A DNA stretch of 36,849 nt from Caldilineales bacterium (GTDB lineage: Bacteria > Chloroflexota > Anaerolineae > Caldilineales > Caldilineaceae): contig JAAXGZ010000138.1 of assembly GCA_012271135.1 (NCBI GenBank), positions 1-36,849 on the forward strand, read 5' to 3'. The notes beneath the pieces were generated by a model, which was given only the letters and a program-made list of their open reading frames with translations, did no database searches and had not been told where the DNA came from. This document shows, piece by piece, positions 17,507 through 26,139 of this stretch. Both the position numbers and the translations under genes were made by a program. Numbering within the stretch: position 1 is the first letter of the stretch; each line of letters opens with the position of its first letter.

Positions 17507-18439
17507 CTACACTCCGCCGGAATAGTGGACCCAGCGCCCGGAAGTGCGCAGGGCCAGCACGGTCAACAGAAGAATCAGGACAAACAGAATCCAGGCCTGA
17601 GCGGAGGCCAGCCCGAGCTTGAGGTAGCTGAACGCGTTGTCGTACACGTACAGGTTGTAGAAGTAGGAGGCGTAGTTCGGACCGCCCTGGGTCAATACGT
17701 AAATCCGGGTGAACACCTGAAGCGACAGGATCATCGCGATCATCAGGTTGTAGAGGATCACCGGTGAGATCATGGGTACGGTGACGTGCCAAAACCTGTG
17801 CAGGATATTGGCCCCGTCCAGTTCGGCAGCCTCGTAGAACTCGCCGGGGACATTCTGCAGCGCGGCCAGAAAAATGATGACACCGCCGCCCAGTGCCCAC
17901 AGGCCTGAAATGATGACAGCCGACATGACCCAGCGTTCACTGCCCAGCCAGTTCGGTCCCCTAATCTCGAACGCCTTGTAGAGAAAGAAGTTGATCAACC
18001 CGAAATCGGCGTTGAACAGCCAAATCCAGACCAGGCCCGTGACCACTGTGGGCAGGATGGACGGCAGATAGTAGATGGTCCTGATCGTGCGCATGGAAGG
18101 CACGCGCAGGTTCAGGAGCATGGCCAGCAACAGAGAGGACACCAGCTGCAGCGGCACGAAGACCACCGTATAGGTCAACGTCACCCGAAGCGACTTCCAG
18201 AAAACCTGGTCGTTGTACAGGAACCTGAAGTTCTTGAGTCCGACGAAGTCGGGTGGACTGATGGCGTTGTACTTGGTGAAACCGAGGAACAGGGACGCGA
18301 CGATGGGAATGGCGGTAAAGGCCAAAAAACCCAAAATCCAGGGCGCAAGGAAGAGATAGAAGTTGATGGCTTCGCGCCAACGGAGGGAAAGGCGTGGCCT
18401 TTCCGCTCCGCCGGCGCCAACCGCCGCCATGCCGGACAT
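17507..18439 (-). CDS. carbohydrate ABC transporter permease, MalF/UgpA type (importer 1)
   Basis: A 310-residue membrane protein with a cytosolic N-terminus, six predicted transmembrane helices, and the EAA loop (EAAELDGANILHRFWHVTVP). It pairs with the MalG-type permease whose start is one base past its stop, a sign of coupled translation. LYLT-like LTQGGPNYAS near the C-terminus and the FLAPWILGFLAFTAIPI first helix are usual for COG1175 permeases. Start ATG 18439 has no clear Shine-Dalgarno; a second ATG nine bases on is possible. Substrate is not readable from the permease. Confidence 0.93.
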   Translation of the reverse strand: MSGMAAVGAGGAERPRLSLRWREAINFYLFLAPWILGFLAFTAIPIVASLFLGFTKYNAISPPDFVGLKNFRFLYNDQVFWKSLRVTLTYTVVFVPLQLVSSLLLAMLLNLRVPSMRTIRTIYYLPSILPTVVTGLVWIWLFNADFGLINFFLYKAFEIRGPNWLGSERWVMSAVIISGLWALGGGVIIFLAALQNVPGEFYEAAELDGANILHRFWHVTVPMISPVILYNLMIAMILSLQVFTRIYVLTQGGPNYASYFYNLYVYDNAFSYLKLGLASAQAWILFVLILLLTVLALRTSGRWVHYSGGV

Positions 18440-18469
18440 GTGCGGACAATCGACCTGTGGTCGGCCTGA

Positions 18470-19876
18470 TTAGGACTTGGACTCGATCACGCTCTCGAAC
18501 TGGGCCTGTACTTGCGCCAGACCGTCGGCCACGGACACCTCAGCGTTCCAAATGGGCCCCATGGTCTGGTTGAACGTCCGATTCCATTCGGGATAGGAGT
18601 CCAAGGTCTTGCCCGGAGTCACGTAACCGTAGTTGAACGCATCCAGCAGTGCCGTCTCGGCTTCTTCGCGGCTCAGCGCGAAGTTGGGAATGTTCATCAG
18701 GCTATCGAAGTAGATCGGATAGTTCTCCTTGTGCGCTGGGAAGAAGCCGGTAATCTTGGCGTAGAGTTCAGCTCCCTTCTCCACGGCAAGGTACTGGAGG
18801 AACCGGAAACCGGCATCCTGTTCCTTGGCACCCTTGCCCAGCATCCAGGAATCGTTGAAAAGCGGAGAGGTATTCACTCCGGCCGGACCGTACGGGAAGG
18901 CGCCCACGCCCCAGCGCCAGGACGGTTCAACAGCGGCGAAATTGGTCACCGACCAGGCACCATTGATGGCCATGCCGATGCGTCCGCTCATCATGGGCCA
19001 GCCCACCAACTGCTGAATGGCGTCGGTGTCCGACGGCCGCGGCGAAACCGGACTGCTGCCATAGATGGCGTCGTAGACCCAGCCAATAAAGTTGTTCATC
19101 GTTTCGGAGTCGTAGAAGGACTCGGTGACAATGCCCGTCTTGTAGGCCTCGGTGTGTTCGGGGCCTCCCACGTCGTTGAAGGGATCTGCGCCCCATAGCC
19201 ATTCGAACACGCCCAACTGACCGTTGCCGAAGATCATGCCGTACTGGGCCTTGGTCGGGTCGTCCATGTCCTGGGCCGCCGCGTTGGCGGATTCCAGCAT
19301 CGCATCGGTGGTCCACGAAGTGTCGGCCCAATCAATGGGTGGGATCGTGGCGCCGGCCTCTTCCAAGGCATCCAGGTTGTAATAGACGATCGTGGGCAGG
19401 TGAGCCAACGGAAGTGCCCAAAGCTTGCCGTTACGGGTTACCGCATCCAGGGCGGCCTGTTCGATAACCGACAGGTCTACGTTGTTCTCGGACACCAATT
19501 CGTCCAGCGCCACGATGGCGTCGTTGGCATAGAACGTGGGGAATCCCGCCGCATAGTTGGCGGAGATCTCCGGTGGATCACCGGCCGCGTACTGGGCCAG
19601 AAGCTTCGCGTTGTAGTCACCCCAGGGCACACCGATGGTCTCGATCGTGATGTTCGGTTCGACCGTGGCGAAGTCGGCGATTGCTTCGTCCGTCCACTCC
19701 TGGATCTTGACTCCGATGTCGGAGCGAATCAGATAGGTGATTTCCGTCATCGCGGCGTCGCCACCAGTTCCGGCAGGCATGTCGACACTGGGTTCCGCCG
19801 GAACACAAGCGGCCAATGCCAGACCGGTGGCTGCAACTGCGCTTGACTTCAGGAATCGTCGACGCGTAAGGACCAT
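18470..19876 (-). CDS. extracellular sugar-binding lipoprotein (importer 1)
   Basis: A family 1 solute-binding protein of 468 residues (COG1653). The N-terminus has a twin-arginine motif TRRRFLKSS and a lipobox LALAAC with Cys24, so it is probably exported folded by Tat and then lipid-anchored outside the membrane. The mature part shows the SBP family pattern (AQYAAGDPPEI, LPLAHLPTIVYYNLDALEEAG, GRIGMAINGAW, FRFLQYLAVEKGAE). It delivers a sugar or other carbohydrate to the two permeases that follow at 30 and 1 bases. ATG 19876 is preceded by AAGGAG with 6-base spacing (19883-19888), which decides the start. The ligand is not known. Confidence 0.93.
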   Translation of the reverse strand: MVLTRRRFLKSSAVAATGLALAACVPAEPSVDMPAGTGGDAAMTEITYLIRSDIGVKIQEWTDEAIADFATVEPNITIETIGVPWGDYNAKLLAQYAAGDPPEISANYAAGFPTFYANDAIVALDELVSENNVDLSVIEQAALDAVTRNGKLWALPLAHLPTIVYYNLDALEEAGATIPPIDWADTSWTTDAMLESANAAAQDMDDPTKAQYGMIFGNGQLGVFEWLWGADPFNDVGGPEHTEAYKTGIVTESFYDSETMNNFIGWVYDAIYGSSPVSPRPSDTDAIQQLVGWPMMSGRIGMAINGAWSVTNFAAVEPSWRWGVGAFPYGPAGVNTSPLFNDSWMLGKGAKEQDAGFRFLQYLAVEKGAELYAKITGFFPAHKENYPIYFDSLMNIPNFALSREEAETALLDAFNYGYVTPGKTLDSYPEWNRTFNQTMGPIWNAEVSVADGLAQVQAQFESVIESKS

Positions 19877-19941
19877 GTTCGGCTCCTTGATGACTGAATT
19901 GAATTGGGTTAGGCGGCTCTCGGCTCAGCCGGGGCCGGCTC

Positions 19942-19969
19942 ATTATGCCTTAGAGCGGTGCGGTCAGAA
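19942..19969 (-). promoter_or_regulatory. possible promoter of importer 1 operon
   Basis: On the minus strand, CATAAT (19942-19947) stands 16 bases after TTCTGA (19964-19969). The -10 is good and the -35 poor. It lies just past the moeA terminator and about 65 bases before the binding-protein start, where a new promoter would be expected. Confidence 0.4.
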
Positions 19970-19982
19970 GGACAGATGAAGC

Positions 19983-20007
19983 CAAAAACAGGGCCCGGGC
20001 GGGCCCT
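19983..20007 (-). terminator. Rho-independent terminator after moeA
   Basis: On the minus strand AGGGCCC, a 4-base loop GCCC and GGGCCCT (19990-20007) are followed by GTTTTTG. It lies about 80 bases past the moeA stop and separates the importer 2-PhyH-moeA transcript from importer 1. Confidence 0.75.
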
Positions 20008-20084
20008 TCTTCCAGCACACACCGTGTCCCAGCGACATGAACTGGCCGTACGCACGGAGGTGGTCAACCGCAGCCCACCGCGGT

Positions 20085-21317
20085 TCAAAGGTGGCGGAGG
20101 TCAATCGCGGAAACTTTGGAACCGGCCGGCAACGGCTGGGAACCGGGCGCAACCGTCACCAACGCGTCGGCGTCCAGCATACTGAGCAGGCGACTGCTCC
20201 GCTGTGATCCGGTAGATGCCGCGCGATAGCCGCCCCGGCCATCGTGCAGGCCATCGTCCCATTCCAGGGCAACCCGATGGAATTCCGGACGCGTTGCGTC
20301 TGGAATCAGTTCGCTGCCCAGCACAACCTGAATGTGCGGCAGGGATGGTGGCTGGTGTCCCAGCATGTGGCGCAGGGCTGGTACACAGAATAAAAGGAAC
20401 GTGACCATGGCACTGGCCGGATTGCCGGGTAGGGAGCAGACCACGCACCGCCGATTGCCCGATGTCGCCTGCCACGAGGAAAACGTGAACGGCTTGCCCG
20501 GCTTCATCAACACCCGTTCGCAATGGATTTCAGCACCGCAGTCCACCAAGACCTTGGGCAGCAGGTCGGCTTCACCCATTGATATGCCACCGGACGTGAT
20601 GATCAAGTCGCTTTGTCTGAGGCTGCCGCGAACTTCCTGCCCAAGCTGCGATTCGGTGTCTTCGGCGATCGCAGTCCGGGGCCACACATCGCACCCCATG
20701 CGTTGCGCCATCGCGGACAACATGACGTGGTTGCTGTCCGGAATCTGTCCGGGCCCCAGGGGCTCTCCCGGCGGTTGCAATTCATCACCGGTGGACAGGA
20801 CGGAGACCCGCGGCCTCCTGGTCACTGCCACGGTTCCTGCCCCGGCTGTGGCTGCCAGTCCGAGTTCGGCCGGTCCCAATACGCTGCCGGCCCGTACCAC
20901 CAGTGTGCCTGGAGCCATGTCGGAACCCGCTTGCCGCACGTCGTGGCCCGGTTGCACCCCAACCTTGATCCGTACCCGGTCACCACTCGGCTCCGTATCT
21001 TCGATCCGAACCACCGCATCCGCACCTTCAGGCATGGGAGCGCCGGTCGTGATGTAGGAGACTTGGCCCGGTTCCTGTACATAGCCGGCCGGATGACCAG
21101 CCATGACCTGTCCTGCCACCGGGTACTCGCCGGGACCGTCGGCGGCAACCACGGCATAGCCGTCCATAATCGATGCCGGAAACGGAGGAAACCCGGCGGG
21201 GGCCAGCACATCCTCTGCAGCAACCCTGTACGCAGCTTCCCGCAGGGCCACCACCTCCGAATCAAGACACTCTGTTTTCGACAGGACAATGTCCAGCACT
21301 TGGCGCACCGACATCAT
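20085..21317 (-). CDS. moeA: molybdopterin molybdenumtransferase MoeA
   Basis: Inserts molybdate into adenylylated molybdopterin, the last step of molybdenum cofactor formation, in the cytosol. Seen: PPFPASIMDGYAV, TTGAPMPEGADAVVRIEDT, VLSTGDELQPPGEPLGPGQ with DSN, TSGGISMGEADLL, KPGKPFTF and SLPGNPASAMVTF, then a C-terminal domain IV. Length of about 410 residues is typical. The start is ambiguous: ATG 21317 or 21314 (MSVRQVLDIVLS, the usual family beginning) is preferred; ATG 21359 and GTG 21548 (inside the PhyH gene) are possible. It follows a sugar importer and a dioxygenase rather than other moa/moe genes, which is unusual. The downstream terminator ends the transcript. Confidence 0.93.
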   Translation of the reverse strand: MMSVRQVLDIVLSKTECLDSEVVALREAAYRVAAEDVLAPAGFPPFPASIMDGYAVVAADGPGEYPVAGQVMAGHPAGYVQEPGQVSYITTGAPMPEGADAVVRIEDTEPSGDRVRIKVGVQPGHDVRQAGSDMAPGTLVVRAGSVLGPAELGLAATAGAGTVAVTRRPRVSVLSTGDELQPPGEPLGPGQIPDSNHVMLSAMAQRMGCDVWPRTAIAEDTESQLGQEVRGSLRQSDLIITSGGISMGEADLLPKVLVDCGAEIHCERVLMKPGKPFTFSSWQATSGNRRCVVCSLPGNPASAMVTFLLFCVPALRHMLGHQPPSLPHIQVVLGSELIPDATRPEFHRVALEWDDGLHDGRGGYRAASTGSQRSSRLLSMLDADALVTVAPGSQPLPAGSKVSAIDLRHL

Positions 21318-21489
21318 GTCGGAAGCAGGGCGTGCGACAAAAACGTGGGGTGGGTTCATGTCTTGGGATGTACGGCTCAATAGCGTCTCGCGCTTTGGCT
21401 CTAGCGTGCGCCAACCCACGCGGGTGGGAATGGCCGCCCGCGGCACAACACAGCCTGGCATTCCTACGCCCGGGCAGATGACACGGGGA

Positions 21490-22335
21490 TCAGTATCGAA
21501 CCGTGGGCAGTCCGTGCTTCTCGCACCAAGCGTCGATCGGATTGTCACCGCCCCGGAAATCGAACGTCTCGCGCTCGACGAACTGCTCGCCGCACAGGAA
21601 CCTTTGCATCGGGGTCATCTGCGCCAGAAGTTCGTCGGACTGGACCCGGTAGTCCATCGGCTTGATCCAACGGTACCCGTAGCCCATCATCAGGGCCTTG
21701 CGCGTGCGCGCCACCTGGTTGGCGGCACCGGCATGGTAGGTCCGGTTCTCGAAGATCAGACAGTCGCCCGGATGCAACGACGGCTCGACGGCTCCCGCAG
21801 GATCCACCCTGCCCTCCGGGATCTCGATGGCCTGTGTCAGCCGATTGCTGCCCGGCACCACCATCGTCACTCCTGAATTCGCCATGCTCAGGTCCGTCAG
21901 GTAGTAGGCACACTTCACCAACAGGCGCTGAATGCGGGCATGTCCCATGTCGTTCTGGGCCTGATAGTAGTCCCGGTGCCAACCCGGTTCGCGGAAAGTG
22001 TCGGGGGTGCCCTCCGGATCGCCTCCCTTGTAAATCAAGTGGGATGTGACCAGATGAATGTCGGAGCCGAGCAACTGGACCACAGTGGGCAGAACCACAG
22101 GATGATCGATCAGGTCGCGGAACGCCTGGTGCTTGGCCACCGAGTTGCGGAAACTGTCGTAGCGGCCGCTGGCTCCGGTCTGCCGCGAAACCTGGTCATC
22201 CGAGGCGATCAAGGAATCCCCGACCTCGATCAGTGACTCGATCTGATCACTGTCCAGCGCATTGCGAATGATCAGATAGCCGTTGCGATCAAAGAAATCC
22301 AGGTCCTCTTGGGGAACAATGTGGGCTTCCAACAT
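21490..22335 (-). CDS. phytanoyl-CoA dioxygenase (PhyH) family protein, copy 1
   Basis: A 281-residue Fe(II)/2-oxoglutarate-dependent oxygenase. Seen: the facial triad His120 and Asp122 in GWHRDYY and His201 in RTYHAGAAN, plus an Arg near 212 that would bind 2-oxoglutarate. The N-terminal LDFFDRNGYLIIRNALDSDQ is nearly shared with the second PhyH protein of this window. Start ATG 22335 has AAGGAG about 9 bases upstream. It lies 39 bases after the second importer permease and on the same strand, so it is probably part of that operon and could hydroxylate an imported compound or its product. PhyH enzymes act on very different small molecules, so the substrate is open. Confidence 0.9.
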   Translation of the reverse strand: MLEAHIVPQEDLDFFDRNGYLIIRNALDSDQIESLIEVGDSLIASDDQVSRQTGASGRYDSFRNSVAKHQAFRDLIDHPVVLPTVVQLLGSDIHLVTSHLIYKGGDPEGTPDTFREPGWHRDYYQAQNDMGHARIQRLLVKCAYYLTDLSMANSGVTMVVPGSNRLTQAIEIPEGRVDPAGAVEPSLHPGDCLIFENRTYHAGAANQVARTRKALMMGYGYRWIKPMDYRVQSDELLAQMTPMQRFLCGEQFVERETFDFRGGDNPIDAWCEKHGLPTVRY

Positions 22336-22374
22336 GGTTCGGTGCTCCTTGCCGGATTTGCATTGTAATTTATG

Positions 22375-23226
22375 TCAACCCTTCATACCGGAGAAGGTCA
22401 CGCCTTCAATCATGTACTTCTGGCCGAACGCAAACACCAGCAGCATCGGGATGATCATGTAGACGGAGATGACCATCATCTTGTGCAATGAGGTGATTTC
22501 GCCCTCGAATCCCTTTTGGGCATTCAGGCCCAGGGCCAGCGTCCACAGTTCCTTCTTGGGACCGAGGTAGATCAGAGGCGACAGGAAGTCGTTCCAGGCG
22601 AACTGAATAGAGAAAATGCCCACGGCCGCCAGCACCGGCTTGGAATTGGGAATGATGATCCGGGCCCAGATCCCCAGTTCCGTGCAACCGTCCATGCGCG
22701 CGGCATCGCTGAGTTCGAGCGGGATGCCCCTGAAAAACTGCCGCATCAGGAAGATGTAAAAGGCGTTGTGTCCCAGGAGCCGGGGAATGATCAGGGGCCA
22801 GAAAGTGCCCACCAGGCCCATCCGGTCGAAAATGACGAACAGCGGAATGATTTGCACTACGTGCGGCAGCATCATCGTACTCAGGAGGACATAGAACAGG
22901 ACTTCCCGCGCCGGGAAGGCGATGCGGGCGAAGGCGTATCCGGCCAAGGCGCAGATCACGACGCCGCCAATCACGGACGTCACCACCATGTACATCGTGT
23001 TCTGGGTGTACAGGATCAGCGGCGATTCCTCGAAGATAGTAATGTAGTTGGACCACTGGACCGGGTCCGGAATCAGCTTGACTTCCCGCAACGTGACCGT
23101 TGCCGCAGTCTTAAGAGAGGTGGAGAAGGTCCACGCCAACGGGAACAGCATCACCACTGAGCTGACGAGCAGCAACGGGTAGACGAAGGTCCACTTGGCG
23201 ATGCGTGCATAAAGTCCCTCGACCAT
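22375..23226 (-). CDS. carbohydrate ABC transporter permease, MalG type (importer 2)
   Basis: A 283-residue permease with about six membrane helices and the EAA-type loop in the form DAARMDGCTELGIWARIIIPNSKP. Typical COG0395 sections (LSTMMLPHVVQIIPLFVIF, IPRLLGHNAFYIFLMRQFF) are present. ATG 23226 has GGAG about 9 bases upstream, and the MalF-type gene ends 21 bases before. It works with the MalF-type partner and an ATPase not encoded here. The protein is similar in layout but clearly different in sequence from importer 1's permease, so the two cassettes are old paralogues rather than a recent duplication. Confidence 0.93.
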   Translation of the reverse strand: MVEGLYARIAKWTFVYPLLLVSSVVMLFPLAWTFSTSLKTAATVTLREVKLIPDPVQWSNYITIFEESPLILYTQNTMYMVVTSVIGGVVICALAGYAFARIAFPAREVLFYVLLSTMMLPHVVQIIPLFVIFDRMGLVGTFWPLIIPRLLGHNAFYIFLMRQFFRGIPLELSDAARMDGCTELGIWARIIIPNSKPVLAAVGIFSIQFAWNDFLSPLIYLGPKKELWTLALGLNAQKGFEGEITSLHKMMVISVYMIIPMLLVFAFGQKYMIEGVTFSGMKG

Positions 23227-23247
23227 GCTCGATTGCTCCGTTGAGGC

Positions 23248-24159
23248 CTACGTGTCCCCGTAGTAGACCCAGCGATCCGAGGTCCTAACCATGATCACGG
23301 TGAAGAACAGGATGATCAGAAACAACACTACCGACAGGGCCGCCGCGTAGCCCAGCCTGAAGTAGCTGAAGGCATTGTTGTAAATGTGCAGGACATAGAA
23401 GAGTCCTGCATTTAGTGGTCCGCCGCCGGGGCCCAGCAGCACGTATGCGGACGCAAACACCTGGAAGCCGCCAATGATACCGATGATCAGGTTGAAAAAG
23501 ATAACCGGTGACACCATGGGAATCGTGATGCGGAACAACTGGTGCCAGTAGCTGCCGCCGTCCATCTCGGCCGCTTCGTACAGTTCGGACGGAATGCCTT
23601 GCAGGCCGGCCAGGAAAATCACCATCTGGGCACCGAAGCCCCAGGTGCTCATGATGATCATCGCCGGTTTGATCCATTCGGGACGGGTCAGCCACCGCAC
23701 TGGAGGCAGATCCAGCAGGATCAGCAACTGGTTGAAAATACCGTACCGGGCATTGAACATGCCGAAGAAGATGATGGACACCGCCACCAGAGGCACTACC
23801 GAGGGAATGTAGAAGATGGTGCGGAAGGTGCCCAAGGCATGAATCCGCAGGTTCAGCAGTACCGCGATGGCAAAGGCCACCACCAGCCGGATCGGCACAC
23901 CCAGGACCAGGTAGTAGACCGTATTCCCCAACGACTTGGTGAACAGCGGGTCGATCTCGAGGATTTCGCGATAGTTCTCGAAGCCCAGCCAGTCCGGGGC
24001 GCTGGTGGAAACACTGTAGTCCGTGAAGGAAAGGTACAGGTTCGTAACAAACGGAATCAGGTCAAACCACAGGGCTGACAGGATCCACGGCAGGATGAAC
24101 GCGAAGCCCACCCACTTGGCACGGTGGCGGTGCAGATATCTCTGCATGCCTGTCAGCAT
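23248..24159 (-). CDS. carbohydrate ABC transporter permease, MalF/UgpA type (importer 2)
   Basis: Membrane permease of 303 residues from ATG 24159. Seen: first helix FAFILPWILSALWFDLIPF, six predicted membrane spans, and the EAA loop EAAEMDGGSYWHQLFRITIP, with LLGPGGGPLNAG before the last helix. The start is uncertain: ATG 24159 or 24147 are preferred, since the upstream frame back to TTG 24255 runs through a stem-loop and looks non-coding. No good ribosome binding site is seen. It sits about 96 bases after the binding-protein gene and 21 before its MalG partner. Confidence 0.9.
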   Translation of the reverse strand: MLTGMQRYLHRHRAKWVGFAFILPWILSALWFDLIPFVTNLYLSFTDYSVSTSAPDWLGFENYREILEIDPLFTKSLGNTVYYLVLGVPIRLVVAFAIAVLLNLRIHALGTFRTIFYIPSVVPLVAVSIIFFGMFNARYGIFNQLLILLDLPPVRWLTRPEWIKPAMIIMSTWGFGAQMVIFLAGLQGIPSELYEAAEMDGGSYWHQLFRITIPMVSPVIFFNLIIGIIGGFQVFASAYVLLGPGGGPLNAGLFYVLHIYNNAFSYFRLGYAAALSVVLFLIILFFTVIMVRTSDRWVYYGDT

Positions 24160-24209
24160 GGGTATCGGGTATCCATTGAGGCAGACCGGGATACGGGCTG
24201 GGTGGGGTG

Positions 24210-24240
24210 GCAGGGAAAAGCCGTTGTGGCTCTTCCCTGC
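24210..24240 (-). promoter_or_regulatory. intercistronic stem-loop behind the importer 2 binding-protein gene
   Basis: A 13-position stem with one mismatch and a 5-base loop, GCAGGGAA-A-AGCC / GGCT-C-TTCCCTGC, lies 15 bases past the binding-protein stop and before the permease start. It has no T-run, so it is more likely an mRNA-stabilising or partial attenuating hairpin, which would yield more binding protein than permease, as in malE-malF operons. Confidence 0.6.
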
Positions 24241-24255
24241 TCCCACCACAAACAA

Positions 24256-25641
24256 TCAGCCCGCCCAGAATTCGTCGAGAATGCGCTGAGATTCCTCGGC
24301 ACCCTTGGCCAGGGCATCAGCCGGGGCGTGCTGGCCAAAATAGGCTTCGTCGACAACAGTCCCGACCACATCGTTGATCCGGGCCTGGACCGGAGTCACC
24401 GCCACGCTCACGTCCGACGCCAGCGACTGCAGGACCACAGACCAATAGGCGTTGTCGTCGTAGTAGGCGGAGTTCTCGTTGCACTGGGCCACCGGCGAGG
24501 GTCGACCTTGGTTGAACAGGAACAAGCAGCCGCCCTGCTCATGCGTGCCGAAGAACTCCAGCCACTGGTAGGCCGCATCCGCCTGGTCCTGTGGCGTAGA
24601 GACCGGAATCACATAGCCCCACGAGCCGGACAGGCCGGCGACGCCAGCGTGGGCCGCGTCGGCGTTGTTGCCGTTGTAGGGCATCTGCCCCACGCCCCAG
24701 GTTGAGGTGTCCGCCCACATGTCGGGATCCGTGGCCTGCAAGTGGCCGAACTGCCACACGCCGGTAAACATGAAACCCAGCTTTTCGTTGTAGTACGGAT
24801 GATCCGCCGACGTGGCCGAAGTGCCGGCAAAGAACTCGTTGGCATTGTCGATGCCCCCGTTGATCTCGTTGGTGAAGTCAACCATCCATTCCAGAGTCTC
24901 AATCCCTTGCTCACTGTCGAACATGATTGTGCGAGCATCGTCGGAGACGAACTGGCCTGCATTGCAATACAACCATTGACCAAATCCCACCGGACCGCCG
25001 CCCGGGCTCGCGCCCATGACCGTGATGCCGAGGTCGTCCTTCTGGGTGATGGCCCTGGAGGCTTCGGTCAACTCCTGCCAGGTGGCCACCGGAGTTTCCG
25101 GATCCAAGCCGGCTTCGGCCAAGACTGTTTTGTTGTAGAAGTACTGGCCGGTGTTGCCGCCGCCGGTGGGCAGTGGGAAGGAATAGAGCTGGCCCTGCCA
25201 GCGCTGATTGTTGATTTCGCCGGCATAGAAAATCGCGTCCGGATCGATGCCCGAAGCCTGCACGTAGTCGTCGATCGGGAGGATCAGATTCTCGTGTGCA
25301 AACTGATAGGTCTCCACTCTCTGGGTCATGATCAACGCTGGCGGATTGTTGCTGGCCACAGCGGTGGCGGCCCGTTCCGCGCGGCCGTCCCACGGCTGGA
25401 CGGAATTGTTGACCTGAACATCCGAATTCATATCGTGGAAGTTGGCGATGGCCTCGTCCATGAGGGCCTCGCGGTGGGCACCCCACCAGTTCATGAACTC
25501 GATTTCAACGCGTTCGGCGGAGGGAGCGCCCTCGGCCGGCGCCGCGGTCGGACCTGGGGCCGCACAAGCGGCAACGGCAAGGGTGGTCGCGGACACCCCT
25601 GCTACCTTGAGGAAACTGCGACGGGTCAATTTACGAGCCAT
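24256..25641 (-). CDS. extracellular sugar-binding lipoprotein (importer 2)
   Basis: A family 1 solute-binding protein of 461 residues. The N-terminus MARKLTRRSFLKVAG holds a twin-arginine motif and leads to the lipobox VAAC with Cys26, then an Ala/Pro-rich linker. The mature domain contains usual COG1653 features (FYAGEINNQRWQGQLYSFP, YFYNKTVLAEAGLDPETP, GFMFTGVWQFGHL, YQWLEFFGTHEQGG). ATG 25641 is chosen because GGAG ends about 8 bases upstream and the twin-arginine motif then sits at the right depth; the frame is open to 25665. It begins the operon continuing with two permeases, PhyH and moeA. Ligand unknown. Confidence 0.93.
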   Translation of the reverse strand: MARKLTRRSFLKVAGVSATTLAVAACAAPGPTAAPAEGAPSAERVEIEFMNWWGAHREALMDEAIANFHDMNSDVQVNNSVQPWDGRAERAATAVASNNPPALIMTQRVETYQFAHENLILPIDDYVQASGIDPDAIFYAGEINNQRWQGQLYSFPLPTGGGNTGQYFYNKTVLAEAGLDPETPVATWQELTEASRAITQKDDLGITVMGASPGGGPVGFGQWLYCNAGQFVSDDARTIMFDSEQGIETLEWMVDFTNEINGGIDNANEFFAGTSATSADHPYYNEKLGFMFTGVWQFGHLQATDPDMWADTSTWGVGQMPYNGNNADAAHAGVAGLSGSWGYVIPVSTPQDQADAAYQWLEFFGTHEQGGCLFLFNQGRPSPVAQCNENSAYYDDNAYWSVVLQSLASDVSVAVTPVQARINDVVGTVVDEAYFGQHAPADALAKGAEESQRILDEFWAG

Positions 25642-26139
25642 GTTGGATCTCCAGGGGATTACCATGTCTAATGCTCGTCTCCAACGGCCGCTAGCTCAGC
25701 CGACAACCGCAACCTTGACGGCCGCGTCATGCACGGCCCATCCTACGGAGGCCGGCCTGCTACTATGTCGGGGTTGTTGAGACTTGCGGATCGTAGCACA
25801 AGGATCCCATGCGTCTGAAGGCACTCCAGGCACCGTCCGGTGGCTCAGCCAGAGCCTGACTGAGGCAGTCTGAGCCCGATTTCACCAAGGGTCCGGGTTG
25901 TTGACTCACGATCATGCGCGCCACTACAATGGCTTTACTCAATGGGAAGCGAACACCGCTTCCTGCTTCCGGTAATGGCCTTCGCCCTGTCTTTCTCGTC
26001 CGTGACGCAAGACTGGGTGGTCGCGCCGCTGGGGCCAGTCGGGTGCCGGTGCCGTATGCGGCAGGCCGGATAATTTGAGGACCGTGCTAGGGATCATGTT
26101 GAACTTCAGGACGGGTCAAGGTCATCGCCCGTTGCGTTC
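25642..26139. other. divergent intergenic region of about 500 bases
   Basis: It separates the importer 2 operon (minus) from korAB (plus). The left half should carry the importer promoter, but I see no clear -35/-10 pair there. The right half carries the korA promoter and a leader of roughly 200 bases with a GGAAGCG/CGCTTCC hairpin (about 25944-25963) and a 43-codon frame (25942-26072) that I do not call as a gene. Confidence 0.45.
25901..25930 (+). promoter_or_regulatory. strong sigma-70 promoter upstream of korA
   Basis: TTGACT (25901-25906), an 18-base spacer and TACAAT (25925-25930), each five of six to consensus. Transcription would start near 25937, leaving a leader of about 200 bases before korA. 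A second hexamer GATAAT (26069-26074) has no matching -35. Confidence 0.65.

Noticed and set aside
25942..26072. 43-codon frame in the korA leader
   Set aside because: No clear ribosome binding site and no known family; kept only as a note in the leader finding.
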